From: Natrinema altunense
GTDB taxonomy: Archaea; Halobacteriota; Halobacteria; Halobacteriales; Natrialbaceae
Length of the DNA: 64,000 bases
Direction: 5' to 3'
NCBI RefSeq assembly: GCF_000731985.1
Contig: NZ_JNCS01000001.1
Span: 372,001 to 436,000 of the forward strand
How positions within the stretch are numbered: the stretch's first letter is position 1; each line of letters begins with the position of its first letter. The notes beneath the pieces are model-generated. The model was not told the DNA's origin, ran no database searches, and saw only the letters and a list, made by a program, of their open reading frames with translations. The translations under genes were made by a program, and so were the position numbers. Positions 17,669 through 26,713 of this stretch are shown piece after piece.

Positions 17669-18238
17669 TTATTCACCTGCAGCCGCTTCGCGTTTTTCGC
17701 GTTCGTCCTCGAGCCAGCCGTGCTTGCCGAGCCCGGGCTGTTTCGCGGTGAGCCCGATCTTCGAGTCGCGGGGGTTGCGCTCGTCGATGCTCTTGGTGAC
17801 GATGCGGGCCCGGACGGCGTCCTCGACGCCGAGCGAGCGGGCGGATTCGTTCGAGGCGAGTTGCTGGTTTTCGCCGTCGAAGGCGAGATACTCGTCGCTG
17901 ATCTGCGAGACGTGCAGCAATCCGTCGACGGGGCCGATCCCGACGAAGGCACCGAACTCGACGACTTCGACGACGGTGCCGTCGACGACTTCCTGCATCT
18001 GCGGATCGAAGGTGACGGCGTCGAACTCGGCCTCGTAATAGACGCCCGGACGGTTCGGCAACACCGTTCCTTCACCGATATCGTGGACCTCGGTGACGGA
18101 GACGACGCTGCCGACCTCCTCGTCCATCCGCCCCTCGAGTTTGTCCTGGAGCAGTCGTTTGACTCGATCCGGCGAAACGTCGCCGAGCTCTTCCGGCGGT
18201 ACTTCTACTGTGTCCTTCAGTCTAACCCGTTTGTACAT
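17669..18238 (-). CDS. rpoE1: DNA-directed RNA polymerase subunit E' (Rpo7)
   Basis: 189 residues: an N-terminal RNP-like tip domain (MYKRVRLKDTVEVPPEELG) and a C-terminal S1/OB RNA-binding domain (GTVVEVVEFGAFVGIGPVDGLLHVSQI, split around residues 90-115), followed by an acidic or charged C-terminus. Rpo7 with Rpo4 forms the RNA polymerase stalk that binds nascent RNA. The start codon abuts the stop of the PIN-domain gene. Confidence 0.95.
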   Translation of the reverse strand: MYKRVRLKDTVEVPPEELGDVSPDRVKRLLQDKLEGRMDEEVGSVVSVTEVHDIGEGTVLPNRPGVYYEAEFDAVTFDPQMQEVVDGTVVEVVEFGAFVGIGPVDGLLHVSQISDEYLAFDGENQQLASNESARSLGVEDAVRARIVTKSIDERNPRDSKIGLTAKQPGLGKHGWLEDEREKREAAAGE

Positions 18239-18631
18239 CTATGGTTGAGTGATCGCTAACTTGTTTCTCCCGCGTAATGCAATTACCGGTCTGCTCGCTT
18301 CGAGCACTCGGTCGCGCAGCGGGCGGTCGTTCGTGACGACGTAGTCGACGGTTCCCTCGCGGGCGAGTTCGACCAGCGCGTCGTCGGCGTACGATGCCTC
18401 CGTGTCGACGACGAGACAGCGTTCGGTCGCCAGATCGTGGCCGACGGTCGCCGCCGTCCCCTCCTGGCCGCCCTTTTCCGAGAGCCGCCGGAGTTCCTCA
18501 AGGACGGCCTGTGGGATCGTCGGTTCGTAGGCATCTAGCAACCGCTCGAGTTCCTCGAACAGCCGCACGTCGAGTTCGACGGGCATCATGAGCGCGCTCG
18601 TGTCGATGGCGACCCGCGTCGGCGTGCTCAT
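18239..18631 (-). CDS. PIN-domain (FCF1-like) putative RNase
   Basis: 130 residues from the ATG at 18631. The PIN acidic residues are visible: VAIDTSALMMP (Asp), LEELRRL (Glu), SYADDALVELA (Asp Asp) and YVVTNDRPLRDRV (Asp). This gene is conserved between aIF2-gamma and rpoE1 across archaea and resembles the rRNA-processing nuclease Fcf1/Utp24. Its place in the translation/transcription operon argues for rRNA maturation and against a stray VapC toxin. Start and neighbouring stop are 5 bases apart. Confidence 0.85.
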   Translation of the reverse strand: MSTPTRVAIDTSALMMPVELDVRLFEELERLLDAYEPTIPQAVLEELRRLSEKGGQEGTAATVGHDLATERCLVVDTEASYADDALVELAREGTVDYVVTNDRPLRDRVLEASRPVIALRGRNKLAITQP

Positions 18632-18635
18632 CGCC

Positions 18636-19868
18636 TCAATCCGTGAGCGTTCCCAGGCCAATCAGCCGCCAGCGAGCGCCGATACGGCGGTTGATCGCGA
18701 TTTTCGTGCCCGGATCGGCCGCGACGGGCCGCTTGAGCGCGACCTCGCATTCGCCCTCGCGAGCGCTGGTGACCGAGCCGACGGTCGTCGCCGTCCCGAC
18801 AGTCATCATCAGCGGTTCACCGGTGCTGATCTCGTCGACCGTCTCGCCCTGGTCCGCGCCGACGACCCGCTCGAGCAGGTCGACGTCCATGGTGAACTCG
18901 TTCCACGTCGGCGGGAGCGAGCCCGGCGGACCGGCCATCCGGCCGGCCAGCGCGTCGCCTTTGGTCAGCGAGGGGTCGAGCCCGGTCCCGACACCGAGCA
19001 GCCCGCCCGGCGTGACGGTGTCGGCGGCTTCGCCGCCGGCCTGCAGCGAACGGATGGTCGTCTCGATCGGGACGTACTCCGTTTTGCCGCCTTCCTCGAC
19101 TTCGCGGCCGGGTCGGATCTCGATATCGTCGCCGACCTCGAGTTCGCCTTGCACGAGGCTGCCGCCGAGAACGCCGCCGGCGAGGTCCGTCGCGGTCGTC
19201 CCGGGTTTGTTGATGTCGAAACTGCGGGCGACGTGCATCCGGGGGTCGGCGTCGGGGTCCCGATCCGGCGTGGGAATCTCCTCTTCGATGGCCTGCATGA
19301 GCAGGTCGAGGTTGACCTCCTGGCCCGCGGAGACGGGAACGATCGGGGCGTCTTCCGCGACGGTCCCCTCGACGAACTCCTTGATCTGCTCGTAGTTGTT
19401 CCGCGCGGTCTCGCTGTCGACGAGGTCCACCTTGTTCTGTGCGATGACGATGTTGTCGATCCCGATGATGTCGAGCGCCATCAGGTGCTCTTCGGTCTGG
19501 GGCTGTGGGACGGGTTCGTTGGCGCTGACCACCAACACGGCACCGTCCATCAGCGACGCGCCCGACAGCATCGTCGCCATCAGGGTTTCGTGCCCCGGGG
19601 CGTCGACGAACGAAACGGTCCGGAGCGGCTCGCTCGGCGTGCCGTCCGCACACTCTTCTTCGACGGTGTAACACTCGGGTTCGTCCAGTCCCTCGCAGTG
19701 ACGGAACGTGGCGTCGGCATAGCCGAGCCTGATCGAGATCCCGCGTTTCATCTCTTCGCTGTGTTGGTCCGTCCACGAGCCGCTGAGCGCTTGCACCAGC
19801 GTCGTCTTGCCGTGGTCGACGTGACCGACGAGTCCGATGTTCACCTCCGGTTGTCGATTTCCTACCAT
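18636..19868 (-). CDS. eif2g: Translation initiation factor IF-2 subunit gamma
   Basis: 410 residues. The GTPase motifs are [11 protein letters not shown] (residues 15-25), DAPGHE (G3) and AQNKVDLVD (G4), followed by two beta-barrel domains. The gamma subunit of aIF2 carries initiator Met-tRNA to the small ribosomal subunit. The zinc-knuckle region between G2 and G3 shows Cys residues ([18 protein letters not shown]), though spacing is loose. It heads a five-gene minus-strand operon. Confidence 0.95.
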   Translation of the reverse strand: MVGNRQPEVNIGLVGHVDHGKTTLVQALSGSWTDQHSEEMKRGISIRLGYADATFRHCEGLDEPECYTVEEECADGTPSEPLRTVSFVDAPGHETLMATMLSGASLMDGAVLVVSANEPVPQPQTEEHLMALDIIGIDNIVIAQNKVDLVDSETARNNYEQIKEFVEGTVAEDAPIVPVSAGQEVNLDLLMQAIEEEIPTPDRDPDADPRMHVARSFDINKPGTTATDLAGGVLGGSLVQGELEVGDDIEIRPGREVEEGGKTEYVPIETTIRSLQAGGEAADTVTPGGLLGVGTGLDPSLTKGDALAGRMAGPPGSLPPTWNEFTMDVDLLERVVGADQGETVDEISTGEPLMMTVGTATTVGSVTSAREGECEVALKRPVAADPGTKIAINRRIGARWRLIGLGTLTD

Positions 19869-20060
19869 AAGACGATGAGTAATCTTGGGTAGTGATTCCG
19901 CTGTGCGACTGATAAAGGTTGCGAGCTATCGCTTGGCTCGGACGGGGCGGTGTGCTGACAGTCCCCAGCCAACCGGGCGCCTCTCACGGGTCGGGTCCGG
20001 TCGACGATTCGAGCCCGCCGAATCCGACGACTTATTTCGGTTCCCACACTCCCTGTGACC

Positions 20061-21059
20061 GTGTCGGAGTTCGCCTTCGAACTCGAGTTGTGCGCTCGCC
20101 TCGAGGAGCGACGCGACGATATCGTCGCCCGCCAACTCGGCGGCGGCGTCGCCGAACCCGGTGGGCGAATCCTCGATATCGTCCGCGTCGAACCCGGACC
20201 CGAATTCGAAGAGCGCGTCGCGATCACGAGCGAGACGATCCCGGACGCCGCCATCGAGTCGGCCGTCGGCACCGGGCAGGCGCGCTACTGGAAGGACGCC
20301 TTCGACTGCCATCCCGAGCGCGCTCGCAGCGCCACGGAGCGGGCGCTCGAGATCGACTTCTTCGAACGCGACCACAGCGCCAGCGCGGCCAGCAGCCGCG
20401 AGTACGTCCGCCAGGTCGCCCGCTACCCGGATTGGTACGACCGCATCGTCGGGATCGAGAACAAGCCGGATCTCGGCCGTCCGGGGGATCTCGAGGCCCA
20501 ACTGCGGACGGACGTCAGCCTCGGCCTGGTCGACGAGGTCGTCCTCGCGACCGAGAGTTACGTAACACGCGCCCACCTGCACCGGCTCCCCGATGCCGTG
20601 GGCGTCTGGCGAGTTCACCGCGACGGGGCCGATGCGGGCCGCTCGCTCGAGATCGAGGTGCTCCGCGAGCCGACGCCGTTGGCGGTCGACGAACCCGGGA
20701 TCGAGCCCCTCGAGTCCCAGCCCGGTCGGACGGAGATCGCGACCGTCTCGCCCGCCGCGAAGGCGCGGGCCCGCCGCCGGATCGCCGAACGGGCCTACGG
20801 AAAGGGCTGGCGGACGTACGACTTCCCCGGGTGTGCGGCCTGCCACCCGGCCGACGCGAGCGGCGCGACGTTACCGTACTGCGAGTGGAACGGTCGCGTG
20901 ATCGACGCCGGATCGGAGTGTGGGAGCGCGTGTCCGGGCTACGAGGCGGCGTCGGCGACCACCGTCGATCTCGAGGCCGAACGCGATCGGAAAACGTCGT
21001 GGGAGGCCGAGCCGAGCGGCAAGCGTCGACGGCAGTCGGGGCTGGATCGGTTCGGCTGA
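20061..21059 (+). CDS. DUF5787 family haloarchaeal protein
   Basis: 332 residues. I recognise it as the DUF5787 family from haloarchaea. Residues about 25-150 contain IVARQLGGGVAEPGGRILDIV, VGIENKPDL and LVDEVVLATESYV, which read like a PD-(D/E)XK-type nuclease core (Asp, then Glu-Asn-Lys), an inference only. A Cys cluster near the C-terminus (FPGCAACHP, then CEWNG, GSECGSACPGY) suggests a bound metal or iron-sulfur cluster as in Cas4/AddB-like nucleases. An alternative GTG start lies 6 bases upstream at 20055. Confidence 0.75.
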   Translation: MSEFAFELELCARLEERRDDIVARQLGGGVAEPGGRILDIVRVEPGPEFEERVAITSETIPDAAIESAVGTGQARYWKDAFDCHPERARSATERALEIDFFERDHSASAASSREYVRQVARYPDWYDRIVGIENKPDLGRPGDLEAQLRTDVSLGLVDEVVLATESYVTRAHLHRLPDAVGVWRVHRDGADAGRSLEIEVLREPTPLAVDEPGIEPLESQPGRTEIATVSPAAKARARRRIAERAYGKGWRTYDFPGCAACHPADASGATLPYCEWNGRVIDAGSECGSACPGYEAASATTVDLEAERDRKTSWEAEPSGKRRRQSGLDRFG

Positions 21060-21093
21060 CGCTCGCGTCAGCGGCGTCGAAGGACGGCCGCAG

Positions 21094-21918
21094 TCACAGG
21101 ACGTACTGCTCGCCGTCGATCGCCAGCGGCTCCTCGAACGCCTCCGCGGCGGGATAGAAGTGGGCCAGATGGACCAACCGCGTCCGCGCGGCGTCCAGTT
21201 CCGCGGCCAGTGCGAGGGCTCCCTCTCGAGTCATGTGTTTCGTCCCGAACGTCCGGGCGACGCCGGCGGCGTCCTCGTGGCGGCCGCCGAGGGGGTGATG
21301 CTCGCAGAGGCTCGCCGGGACGATCGCGTCGGCCAGCAGGAGATCCGGATCGGCCAACACTGCGCGGGATTCCTCGGGAACCGCGTAGCTCGTATCGCCG
21401 GTGATCGACAGTTTCGCGCCCGTCTCCGGATCTTCGACGGCGAGCCCGTAACAGACCAGCGGCGGATGTTCGACCGGCACCAGCGTCACGTCGAGCCCGC
21501 AGATCCGCTCGGTCTCGAGGGGCGTCGTCGGCACGACGGTAACGCGATCGAGGTAGTGATAGTCGTCGCGAACCGTCTCGGCAACGCTCGCTCCCGTCCG
21601 GGGATCGGTCTCGTCGGCCGCGTAGACCGCGAGGTCGTCCAGCACGCGGAAGACGTTGCCCAGTCCGTCGAGGTGGTCGAAGTGGATGTGGGTGATGACG
21701 GCGGCGTCGGGCAGCGGGACCTCGTCGCGGAGGAACTGATACCGGAAATCGGGGCTGAAGTCGATCAGCAGCGACTCATCTGTCCGGTCATTCTCGACGT
21801 GGACCGAGAACCGCGTGCGCTCGACGCCGCGCTCGCGTGCGGCGGTACAGGTATCACAGTCGCAGCCGACGGTCGGCGTCCCCGTCGTGTCGCCGGTTCC
21901 GAGCAGCGTCACGCGCAT
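21094..21918 (-). CDS. MBL-fold metal hydrolase (PhnP/RNase Z-like)
   Basis: 274 residues from the ATG at 21918. It carries the metallo-beta-lactamase motif HIHFDHLDG (residues about 74-82), an N-terminal GTGDTTGTPTVGCDCDTC segment of the PhnP-like group with paired cysteines, SITGDTSY and LAHFYPA. PhnP-type enzymes cleave cyclic phosphodiesters. The true substrate is unknown. It is convergent with the DUF5787 gene. Confidence 0.85.
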   Translation of the reverse strand: MRVTLLGTGDTTGTPTVGCDCDTCTAARERGVERTRFSVHVENDRTDESLLIDFSPDFRYQFLRDEVPLPDAAVITHIHFDHLDGLGNVFRVLDDLAVYAADETDPRTGASVAETVRDDYHYLDRVTVVPTTPLETERICGLDVTLVPVEHPPLVCYGLAVEDPETGAKLSITGDTSYAVPEESRAVLADPDLLLADAIVPASLCEHHPLGGRHEDAAGVARTFGTKHMTREGALALAAELDAARTRLVHLAHFYPAAEAFEEPLAIDGEQYVL

Positions 21919-21999
21919 CGTTACGTCACCCCTCCGCGTGCGGTCACGGGACGGCACGCGAGCGAGCACCGGGAGCCCGACCCCGCGGCTCGCCGGTCC

Positions 22000-22329
22000 C
22001 TACACATACGATCGCCCGTCCTCGAGCGCCGTTCGGATGAACGGGTGGTCCGACTGCGCGTCGAACCGATCGGCCGGGAGGACGTGGACCGAGAAGACGA
22101 CGCCGTGCTCGAGCCCGACGGTCTCGGCGAGGGCCTCGAGCCGTCGCTCGATCTCCTCGTCGGCCTCCATGAGGACCAGCAGTACCTCCACGGACGTGTG
22201 GACGCCGCGGTCGTCACCCCGGACGGCATCGCCGAAGACGACGAGGTCGCGGATCGACTCGCCGTAGTCGGCCCGTGCCCGGGCCGCGAACGCGTCCGCG
22301 GCGTCCCCCTGTGGTGGAGCATCGCTCAT
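22000..22329 (-). CDS. Nucleotidyltransferase-like protein (MNT family)
   Basis: 109 residues. The segment LVVFGDAVRGDDRGVHTSVEVLLVL follows the Pol-beta-type minimal nucleotidyltransferase pattern (G-[GS]-x-x-R-G then D-x-D), but the motif is degenerate: GDAV replaces GS and the first catalytic Asp of the DxD is replaced by Ser/Val. It may be a regulatory or antitoxin-like relative. It lies 81 bases upstream of the MBL hydrolase gene on the same strand. Confidence 0.65.
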   Translation of the reverse strand: MSDAPPQGDAADAFAARARADYGESIRDLVVFGDAVRGDDRGVHTSVEVLLVLMEADEEIERRLEALAETVGLEHGVVFSVHVLPADRFDAQSDHPFIRTALEDGRSYV

Positions 22330-22385
22330 AGGGGGTGATTGACAGCCGTCACATAAAGGGTATTCCCCGCGGGACGGGGCGGTCC

Positions 22386-22781
22386 CTACACCGTCCCGGA
22401 ATCGGCGTCATCGCCGGCGTCGTACTCGTGGTCGCGAAGGAGGTCGGGGTCGACGTCGCGCAGGACCGCCTCGTGGGTCGCCTCGAGCACGACCGGCGGC
22501 GCACAATCGGCCGCTTCGGCTTCCAGCCACCGTGCGAGGCAGAGACACCATCGATCTCCGGGCTCGAGCCCCGGAAACTCGAGCGCCGGCTGCGGCGTGA
22601 GCAGGTCGTTGCCCTGCGCGCGGCTAAAGCGGAGAAACTCCTCGGTCATCACGGCACAGAGTTCGTGGCGGCCCCGATCGGAGTCGACCCGGCGACAGCA
22701 CCCGTCCCGCAGAAAACCCGTCATCGGGTCGGTACAGCAGGGCTCGAGTTCGGTCCCGTATACGTTCCGGTCGTCGGGCAT
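22386..22781 (-). CDS. DUF2237 family protein
   Basis: 131 residues. It matches the DUF2237 pattern closely: NVYGTELEPC, DPMTGFLRDGCC, RHELCAVMTEEFL, GNDLLTPQP and FPGLEPGDRWCLCLARW. The conserved cysteines and Trp suggest a metal- or cofactor-binding fold, but no function is established. It appears in diverse bacteria and archaea. It is a single gene upstream of the nucleotidyltransferase-like gene. Confidence 0.9.
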   Translation of the reverse strand: MPDDRNVYGTELEPCCTDPMTGFLRDGCCRRVDSDRGRHELCAVMTEEFLRFSRAQGNDLLTPQPALEFPGLEPGDRWCLCLARWLEAEAADCAPPVVLEATHEAVLRDVDPDLLRDHEYDAGDDADSGTV

Positions 22782-22945
22782 GTGCCCCGCAACGGCAGGC
22801 GAGTGGAAAAGCGTGGCGTCGGGCCGCCGACGAGCAGCCGCGTCATCCTCGAGTCGCCGTCCGGCGGAAACGGTGCGAACGGTCGGGCAGCAACGGCCTC
22901 AAGGAAAACAGCGGGTCCGGTCCGAGACGGGAGTGCGATCGATCG

Positions 22946-24361
22946 TCAGTGATCGTGGTCGTGGTCGTGGGAGTGGCCACCGTCGCTGGCCTTGTCGATG
23001 TCGCCGCCGGCGACGAGCGCGTCGTGGTCCCCCTCCATCATGTCCATGTTCTTCAACGTGTCCCGTTCCTCGAACTCCTCGACGGCGTTCAAGAGGTCCT
23101 CCTGGGTCAGCGTCGTCCGGTCCTCGGTCAGCGCCTCGAGGACGGCTTCCCGAAGCACCATCCGGAGGTCGCTGCCGGTCAACCCCTCGGTGACCTCGGC
23201 GATGAGATGCGGGTCGAACTCGTCGATGTCCATTGTTCGCGTGATGAGGCCGAGAATGTCGGCCCGCATGCCCGAATCGGGTTTGGGGAAGTTGATGATC
23301 TCGTCGAACCGTCGCCAGGCGGCGTCGTCTAACTGGTCGGGATGGTTGGTCGCGCCGATGAGCAACACGTCGTCGTCGATGAGCGAGATGTTGTCGATGC
23401 TCTTGAGGAGGGTGTTGACCGCGCGCTTGAGCGCGGCGTGTTCGTCGCTGCGGCGGGTCTTGGCGACGAAGTCGAACTCGTCGATAAAGAGAATACAGGG
23501 CGACAGTCGCTTCGCCACCTCGAACGTCTTGTCGACGTTTTTCGCCGTTTCGCCCAGATATTGGCTCGTAATCATCGAGAGTTTGACCTCGACGAACGGC
23601 AGATCCATGTCCTGTGCCAGCGCCTGCGCGGTGGACGTCTTCCCGGTTCCCGGCGGCCCGACGAACAGCAGTTTCCCGATCTCTCGCAGCCCGATATCGG
23701 CGAGATAATCCCGGTGTTCGATCGCCTTCGAGATCTTGTCGAGTTCGTTCTGCTGATCCTCGGTGAGCACGAGGTCGTCGAGGGACATGTCGACCTCTTC
23801 GGGCGCACGAACTTCCACGAGGTCCAACATCTCCTCGTCGTCCTCCTCGTCGAAGTACTCGTTGAGGAGGCCATCGATCCAGACGCGGTCGGCCTGAATC
23901 GGCCGGTTCCGCTCGCGAGCCGCCTCGTGGGTTACGTCGAACTCGTAGTCGTCGTGGGACGCGAAGTGTTTCGCCAGCGTCGGGTTCTCGAGCAATCGGT
24001 CCGCGTCGACGCGCTCGGCGAACCACTCCTCGGCCATCCCCTGCTGGGCGAGGGTGATCGTCCCGGAGAACTCGTCGCGCTCGGTGAACATCAGTTCGGA
24101 GACCGCCTCCCACGGGCGGTCGACGCCGGTCGCCTCGCGGGCGGTGGTGGTCGTGACCGATAGCGGGCGGTCGATGCCGGCGGGTTTTCGAGTGGTCCCG
24201 TTGCCGCCTTCGGTGTCGCTTCCGTCCTCGTTGCCGACGCCCCCGGTCCAATAGACCCGCCGGAACGACGGCGGGAGGTCGTTCTCGTCTAGCGTCCGGT
24301 CGTCCGAATACACGCTCGTCGTGAGCAGGAACTCCACGACATCGAGCGCTGCATCACTCAT
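22946..24361 (-). CDS. AAA ATPase (CDC48/proteasomal type) with His-rich C-terminus
   Basis: 471 residues from the ATG at 24361. A long N-terminal haloarchaeal domain (1-190) precedes one AAA module: Walker A GPPGTGKT (235-242), pore-loop-like MITSQYLGET, Walker B CILFIDEFDF (Asp294/Glu295), sensor GATNHPDQLDDAAWRRFDE with one Arg finger. It belongs to the CDC48/FtsH-like AAA clade. It ends in an Asp/Ser linker and HSHDHDHDH. A possible 48-base longer start (24409) is less likely. The partner substrate is unknown. Confidence 0.85.
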   Translation of the reverse strand: MSDAALDVVEFLLTTSVYSDDRTLDENDLPPSFRRVYWTGGVGNEDGSDTEGGNGTTRKPAGIDRPLSVTTTTAREATGVDRPWEAVSELMFTERDEFSGTITLAQQGMAEEWFAERVDADRLLENPTLAKHFASHDDYEFDVTHEAARERNRPIQADRVWIDGLLNEYFDEEDDEEMLDLVEVRAPEEVDMSLDDLVLTEDQQNELDKISKAIEHRDYLADIGLREIGKLLFVGPPGTGKTSTAQALAQDMDLPFVEVKLSMITSQYLGETAKNVDKTFEVAKRLSPCILFIDEFDFVAKTRRSDEHAALKRAVNTLLKSIDNISLIDDDVLLIGATNHPDQLDDAAWRRFDEIINFPKPDSGMRADILGLITRTMDIDEFDPHLIAEVTEGLTGSDLRMVLREAVLEALTEDRTTLTQEDLLNAVEEFEERDTLKNMDMMEGDHDALVAGGDIDKASDGGHSHDHDHDH

Positions 24362-24508
24362 TCGGTGAACGTAGTCACTACACGTTCTTAACAGCGTCGT
24401 CCCGTGCAACGTATGTGAGGGGGTTCCATTCTCGGCGGCCCCACGAATGGCGTGTCGGTCCCGGTCATCGGCACAACCGTTTTCGTGTACGGGCTCACAG
24501 TCACCCGT

Positions 24509-24880
24509 ATGAACGTGTTGCTGGGTCTCGGCGGCAGCGACGAGTCGGTGAAGACGCTCCGACGAACCATCGACCGAACGCGCGAGGTCGGTGACGAGTT
24601 GACGATCGTCGTCGTCGAGAAACCCGAGTCGAAACGCTCACAGGACGAGATGTACCGGCAGGCGGTCGACGCACTCGAGGAGGCCGACATCACCGACGTC
24701 GAGGTGGAGAAGCTCGACGGCGACCCCGGAAGCGCGCTGGTCAACTACGCCGAACAGGGAGACTACGATCAACTGGTCATCGGCGGCGGAACCCTGAGTC
24801 CGATGGGGAAGATTCAGCTCGGCCCGATCACCGAGTTCGTCCTGCTGAACGCCCCGACGACGGTTAAGCTGGTGCGATAA
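24509..24880 (+). CDS. Universal stress protein family
   Basis: 123 residues from the ATG at 24509. The USP fold is visible: N-terminal MNVLLGLGGSDES, a helix, then DQLVIGGGTLSPMGKIQLG and a closing VKLVR strand. The nucleotide motif is only partly kept (GGG rather than G-x-x-G), so ATP binding is uncertain. It is directly followed, 2 bases later, by a GNAT acetyltransferase gene, which suggests an operon. Confidence 0.8.
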   Translation: MNVLLGLGGSDESVKTLRRTIDRTREVGDELTIVVVEKPESKRSQDEMYRQAVDALEEADITDVEVEKLDGDPGSALVNYAEQGDYDQLVIGGGTLSPMGKIQLGPITEFVLLNAPTTVKLVR

Positions 24881-24882
24881 CG

Positions 24883-25479
24883 ATGGCCGGTACGCGTCAG
24901 TATCCCGACGACCCGTCCGGCCCCTTCCCCTCGCCCCCGACGACGGTCGAGGATCGAGACGGACGGTCGATCGAGGTTCGGGCAGCCGAGTCGTTCACCG
25001 GCGAGACGCTCGACGACGTCGTCGGGATGTACACCGAGTTCGATCCGACCGACCGCGCACAGGGGATCCCGCCGACCGGCGAGGAGCGGATCCGGACCTG
25101 GCTCGAGACGATCGGTGACGACAGCGTCAACGTCGTCGCCCGCCACGACGGGGACGCGATCGCACACGCGATGCTCGTTCCCGACACCGACGATCCGGCC
25201 GCGGTCGAACACGCGTCCGACATCGAGTGGGAACTCGCGATCTTCGTCCTGCAGGCCTACCAGCGGGCCGGGATCGGGACGGTCCTGCTGAAGAACCTCC
25301 TGGGCCATGCAAGCGACATCGGCATCGAGCGGGTGTGGCTGACGGTCGAACGCTGGAACAACCCGGCGATCGCGCTCTACGAGCGGGTCGGGTTCGAGTC
25401 GACCGGTACCGAGAGCTTCGAACAAGAGATGGCGATCCGCCTCGCGGGCGACGGTAACGGTGTGACCGGCGACGGCTGA
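24883..25479 (+). CDS. GNAT family N-acetyltransferase
   Basis: 198 residues. It has GNAT motifs: ELAIFVLQAYQRAGIGTVLL (motif A, Q/R-x-x-G-x-G/A with acetyl-CoA binding) and WNNPAIALYERVGFE (motif B). The substrate is unknown. It forms a tight pair with the preceding USP gene. The 5' leader encodes a Pro-rich N-terminal 25 residues before the fold begins. Confidence 0.85.
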   Translation: MAGTRQYPDDPSGPFPSPPTTVEDRDGRSIEVRAAESFTGETLDDVVGMYTEFDPTDRAQGIPPTGEERIRTWLETIGDDSVNVVARHDGDAIAHAMLVPDTDDPAAVEHASDIEWELAIFVLQAYQRAGIGTVLLKNLLGHASDIGIERVWLTVERWNNPAIALYERVGFESTGTESFEQEMAIRLAGDGNGVTGDG

Positions 25480-25500
25480 CCGCGTCGGATTCCCATACAG

Positions 25501-25959
25501 TTAGACCGAGAGGACGGGCTGGCTCGCGTAGGAGAGGACGTACTCGGCGGCTTTCTCGAGGACCTCGGCCTCGGTTTCGGTAACCGGCTCCCGAGGGAGG
25601 ACGATGAAGTCGGCGTCGATCTCGTCGGCGGTGTCGAGCACGACGTTGCCCGGGTGACGCGTCTTCCGCGTTTGCGAGAAGCCCTCGTCGACGGAGGTCG
25701 CAAGCGGCACGTCCGCGTCAGCGGCGATGACGCCGATATCGTCGAAAAATCCCTGCGTGTTCTCCGCGACGGCGGTCTCGTCGACCGTGCCGGCGTCCAG
25801 TCCCCGGACGACGCCGCGTCCGAGGACGAACAGCGCGTGGACGGAGGCGTCGTAGCGGTCGGCGACGGCGACGGCGTATTCGACGGCGGTGGCTGACTCG
25901 TCGCTCCCGTCGACGGGTGCGAGAACGGTGTCGACGGTAAACGGCTCGCTGGCGTCCAT
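25501..25959 (-). CDS. Universal stress protein, diverged
   Basis: 152 residues from the ATG at 25959. Strand 1 reads TVLAPVDGSDESATAVEYA and the last strand ASQPVLSV, as in UspA proteins. The C-terminal glycine-rich ATP loop is replaced by LPREPVTETEAEVLEKAAE, so this is probably a non-ATP-binding variant. It is convergent with the GNAT gene and divergent from the third USP gene across a short shared region. Confidence 0.8.
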   Translation of the reverse strand: MDASEPFTVDTVLAPVDGSDESATAVEYAVAVADRYDASVHALFVLGRGVVRGLDAGTVDETAVAENTQGFFDDIGVIAADADVPLATSVDEGFSQTRKTRHPGNVVLDTADEIDADFIVLPREPVTETEAEVLEKAAEYVLSYASQPVLSV

Positions 25960-26042
25960 ACGCGGCAGTGGGCGGCCCGTCACAAAAAAGCCACCCCACC
26001 GCTCCGAGGCCGAGTCGGCTGCCGCAGCCCCGTCGAACGGGA

Positions 26043-26075
26043 GTATTTAAGCAACCGCGACCGTAACCGCGACGT
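26043..26075 (+). promoter_or_regulatory. Promoter of the USP gene at 26076
   Basis: A TATA-like TATTTAAG at 26043-26050 lies about 29 bases before the ATG, as expected for a leaderless transcript. Confidence 0.6.
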
Positions 26076-26543
26076 ATGTTCGATACGGTCGTGGTCGCCA
26101 CCGACGGCTCCGACAGCGTGAAACGGGCCGTCGACATCGCGCTCGATCTCGCCGACCGGTTCGACGCCGAGGTCCACGCGCTCTCGGTGATCGACGCCAG
26201 CGAGGTCGACGCCTCACCCCAGCAGCTCCGGGACGAACTCCGCACCGCCCTCGAGACGACCGCCGACGCCGCGCTCACGACCGTCGAGGAGCGGGCGGAG
26301 AGAGACGTAACGACGGCCGTCCGCGAGGGGCGGCCCGCCGTCGAGATCTGCGACTACGCCCGCGAGGTCGACGCCGACGTGGTCGCGACCGGCACCCGCG
26401 GTCGCCACGGCGAGAACCGTCTCCTGCTCGGCAGCGTCGCCGAACGGATCGTCCGTACCTCGCCGGTCCCCGTACTAACGGTGCGGCAACTCGCGCCCGC
26501 GGGCGAAGACGACGGGGACGACGGGAACACGACCGCCGCCTGA
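26076..26543 (+). CDS. Universal stress protein (UspA type)
   Basis: 155 residues with a canonical UspA fold: VVVATDGSDSVKRAVDIALDL at the start, and the ATP-binding loop VATGTRGRHGENRLLLGSVAERIV followed by SPVPVLTVR. It is likely ATP-binding. Haloarchaea carry many such proteins, linked to stress or growth-state sensing. It is the only one of the three nearby USP genes with an intact nucleotide motif. Confidence 0.9.
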   Translation: MFDTVVVATDGSDSVKRAVDIALDLADRFDAEVHALSVIDASEVDASPQQLRDELRTALETTADAALTTVEERAERDVTTAVREGRPAVEICDYAREVDADVVATGTRGRHGENRLLLGSVAERIVRTSPVPVLTVRQLAPAGEDDGDDGNTTAA

Positions 26544-26713
26544 CCGCCCGTCCCACACGACCGCGCTCGCCGACCGACGGTGACGATCGGCGAGCGCGTC
26601 CGCGACGCGTATCCGGGCTCGGCCGGCGGCGTCGCACGACGGCTCGGCGCAGCGACCGACCGACGAGCCGCGAGACCGGCGATTACTTCCCGGGCGGTCT
26701 CCCAGTACGCAGC

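Noticed and set aside
22000-22329. A HEPN/MNT toxin-antitoxin pair
   Set aside because: No HEPN partner lies next to the nucleotidyltransferase-like gene and its catalytic motif is degenerate.
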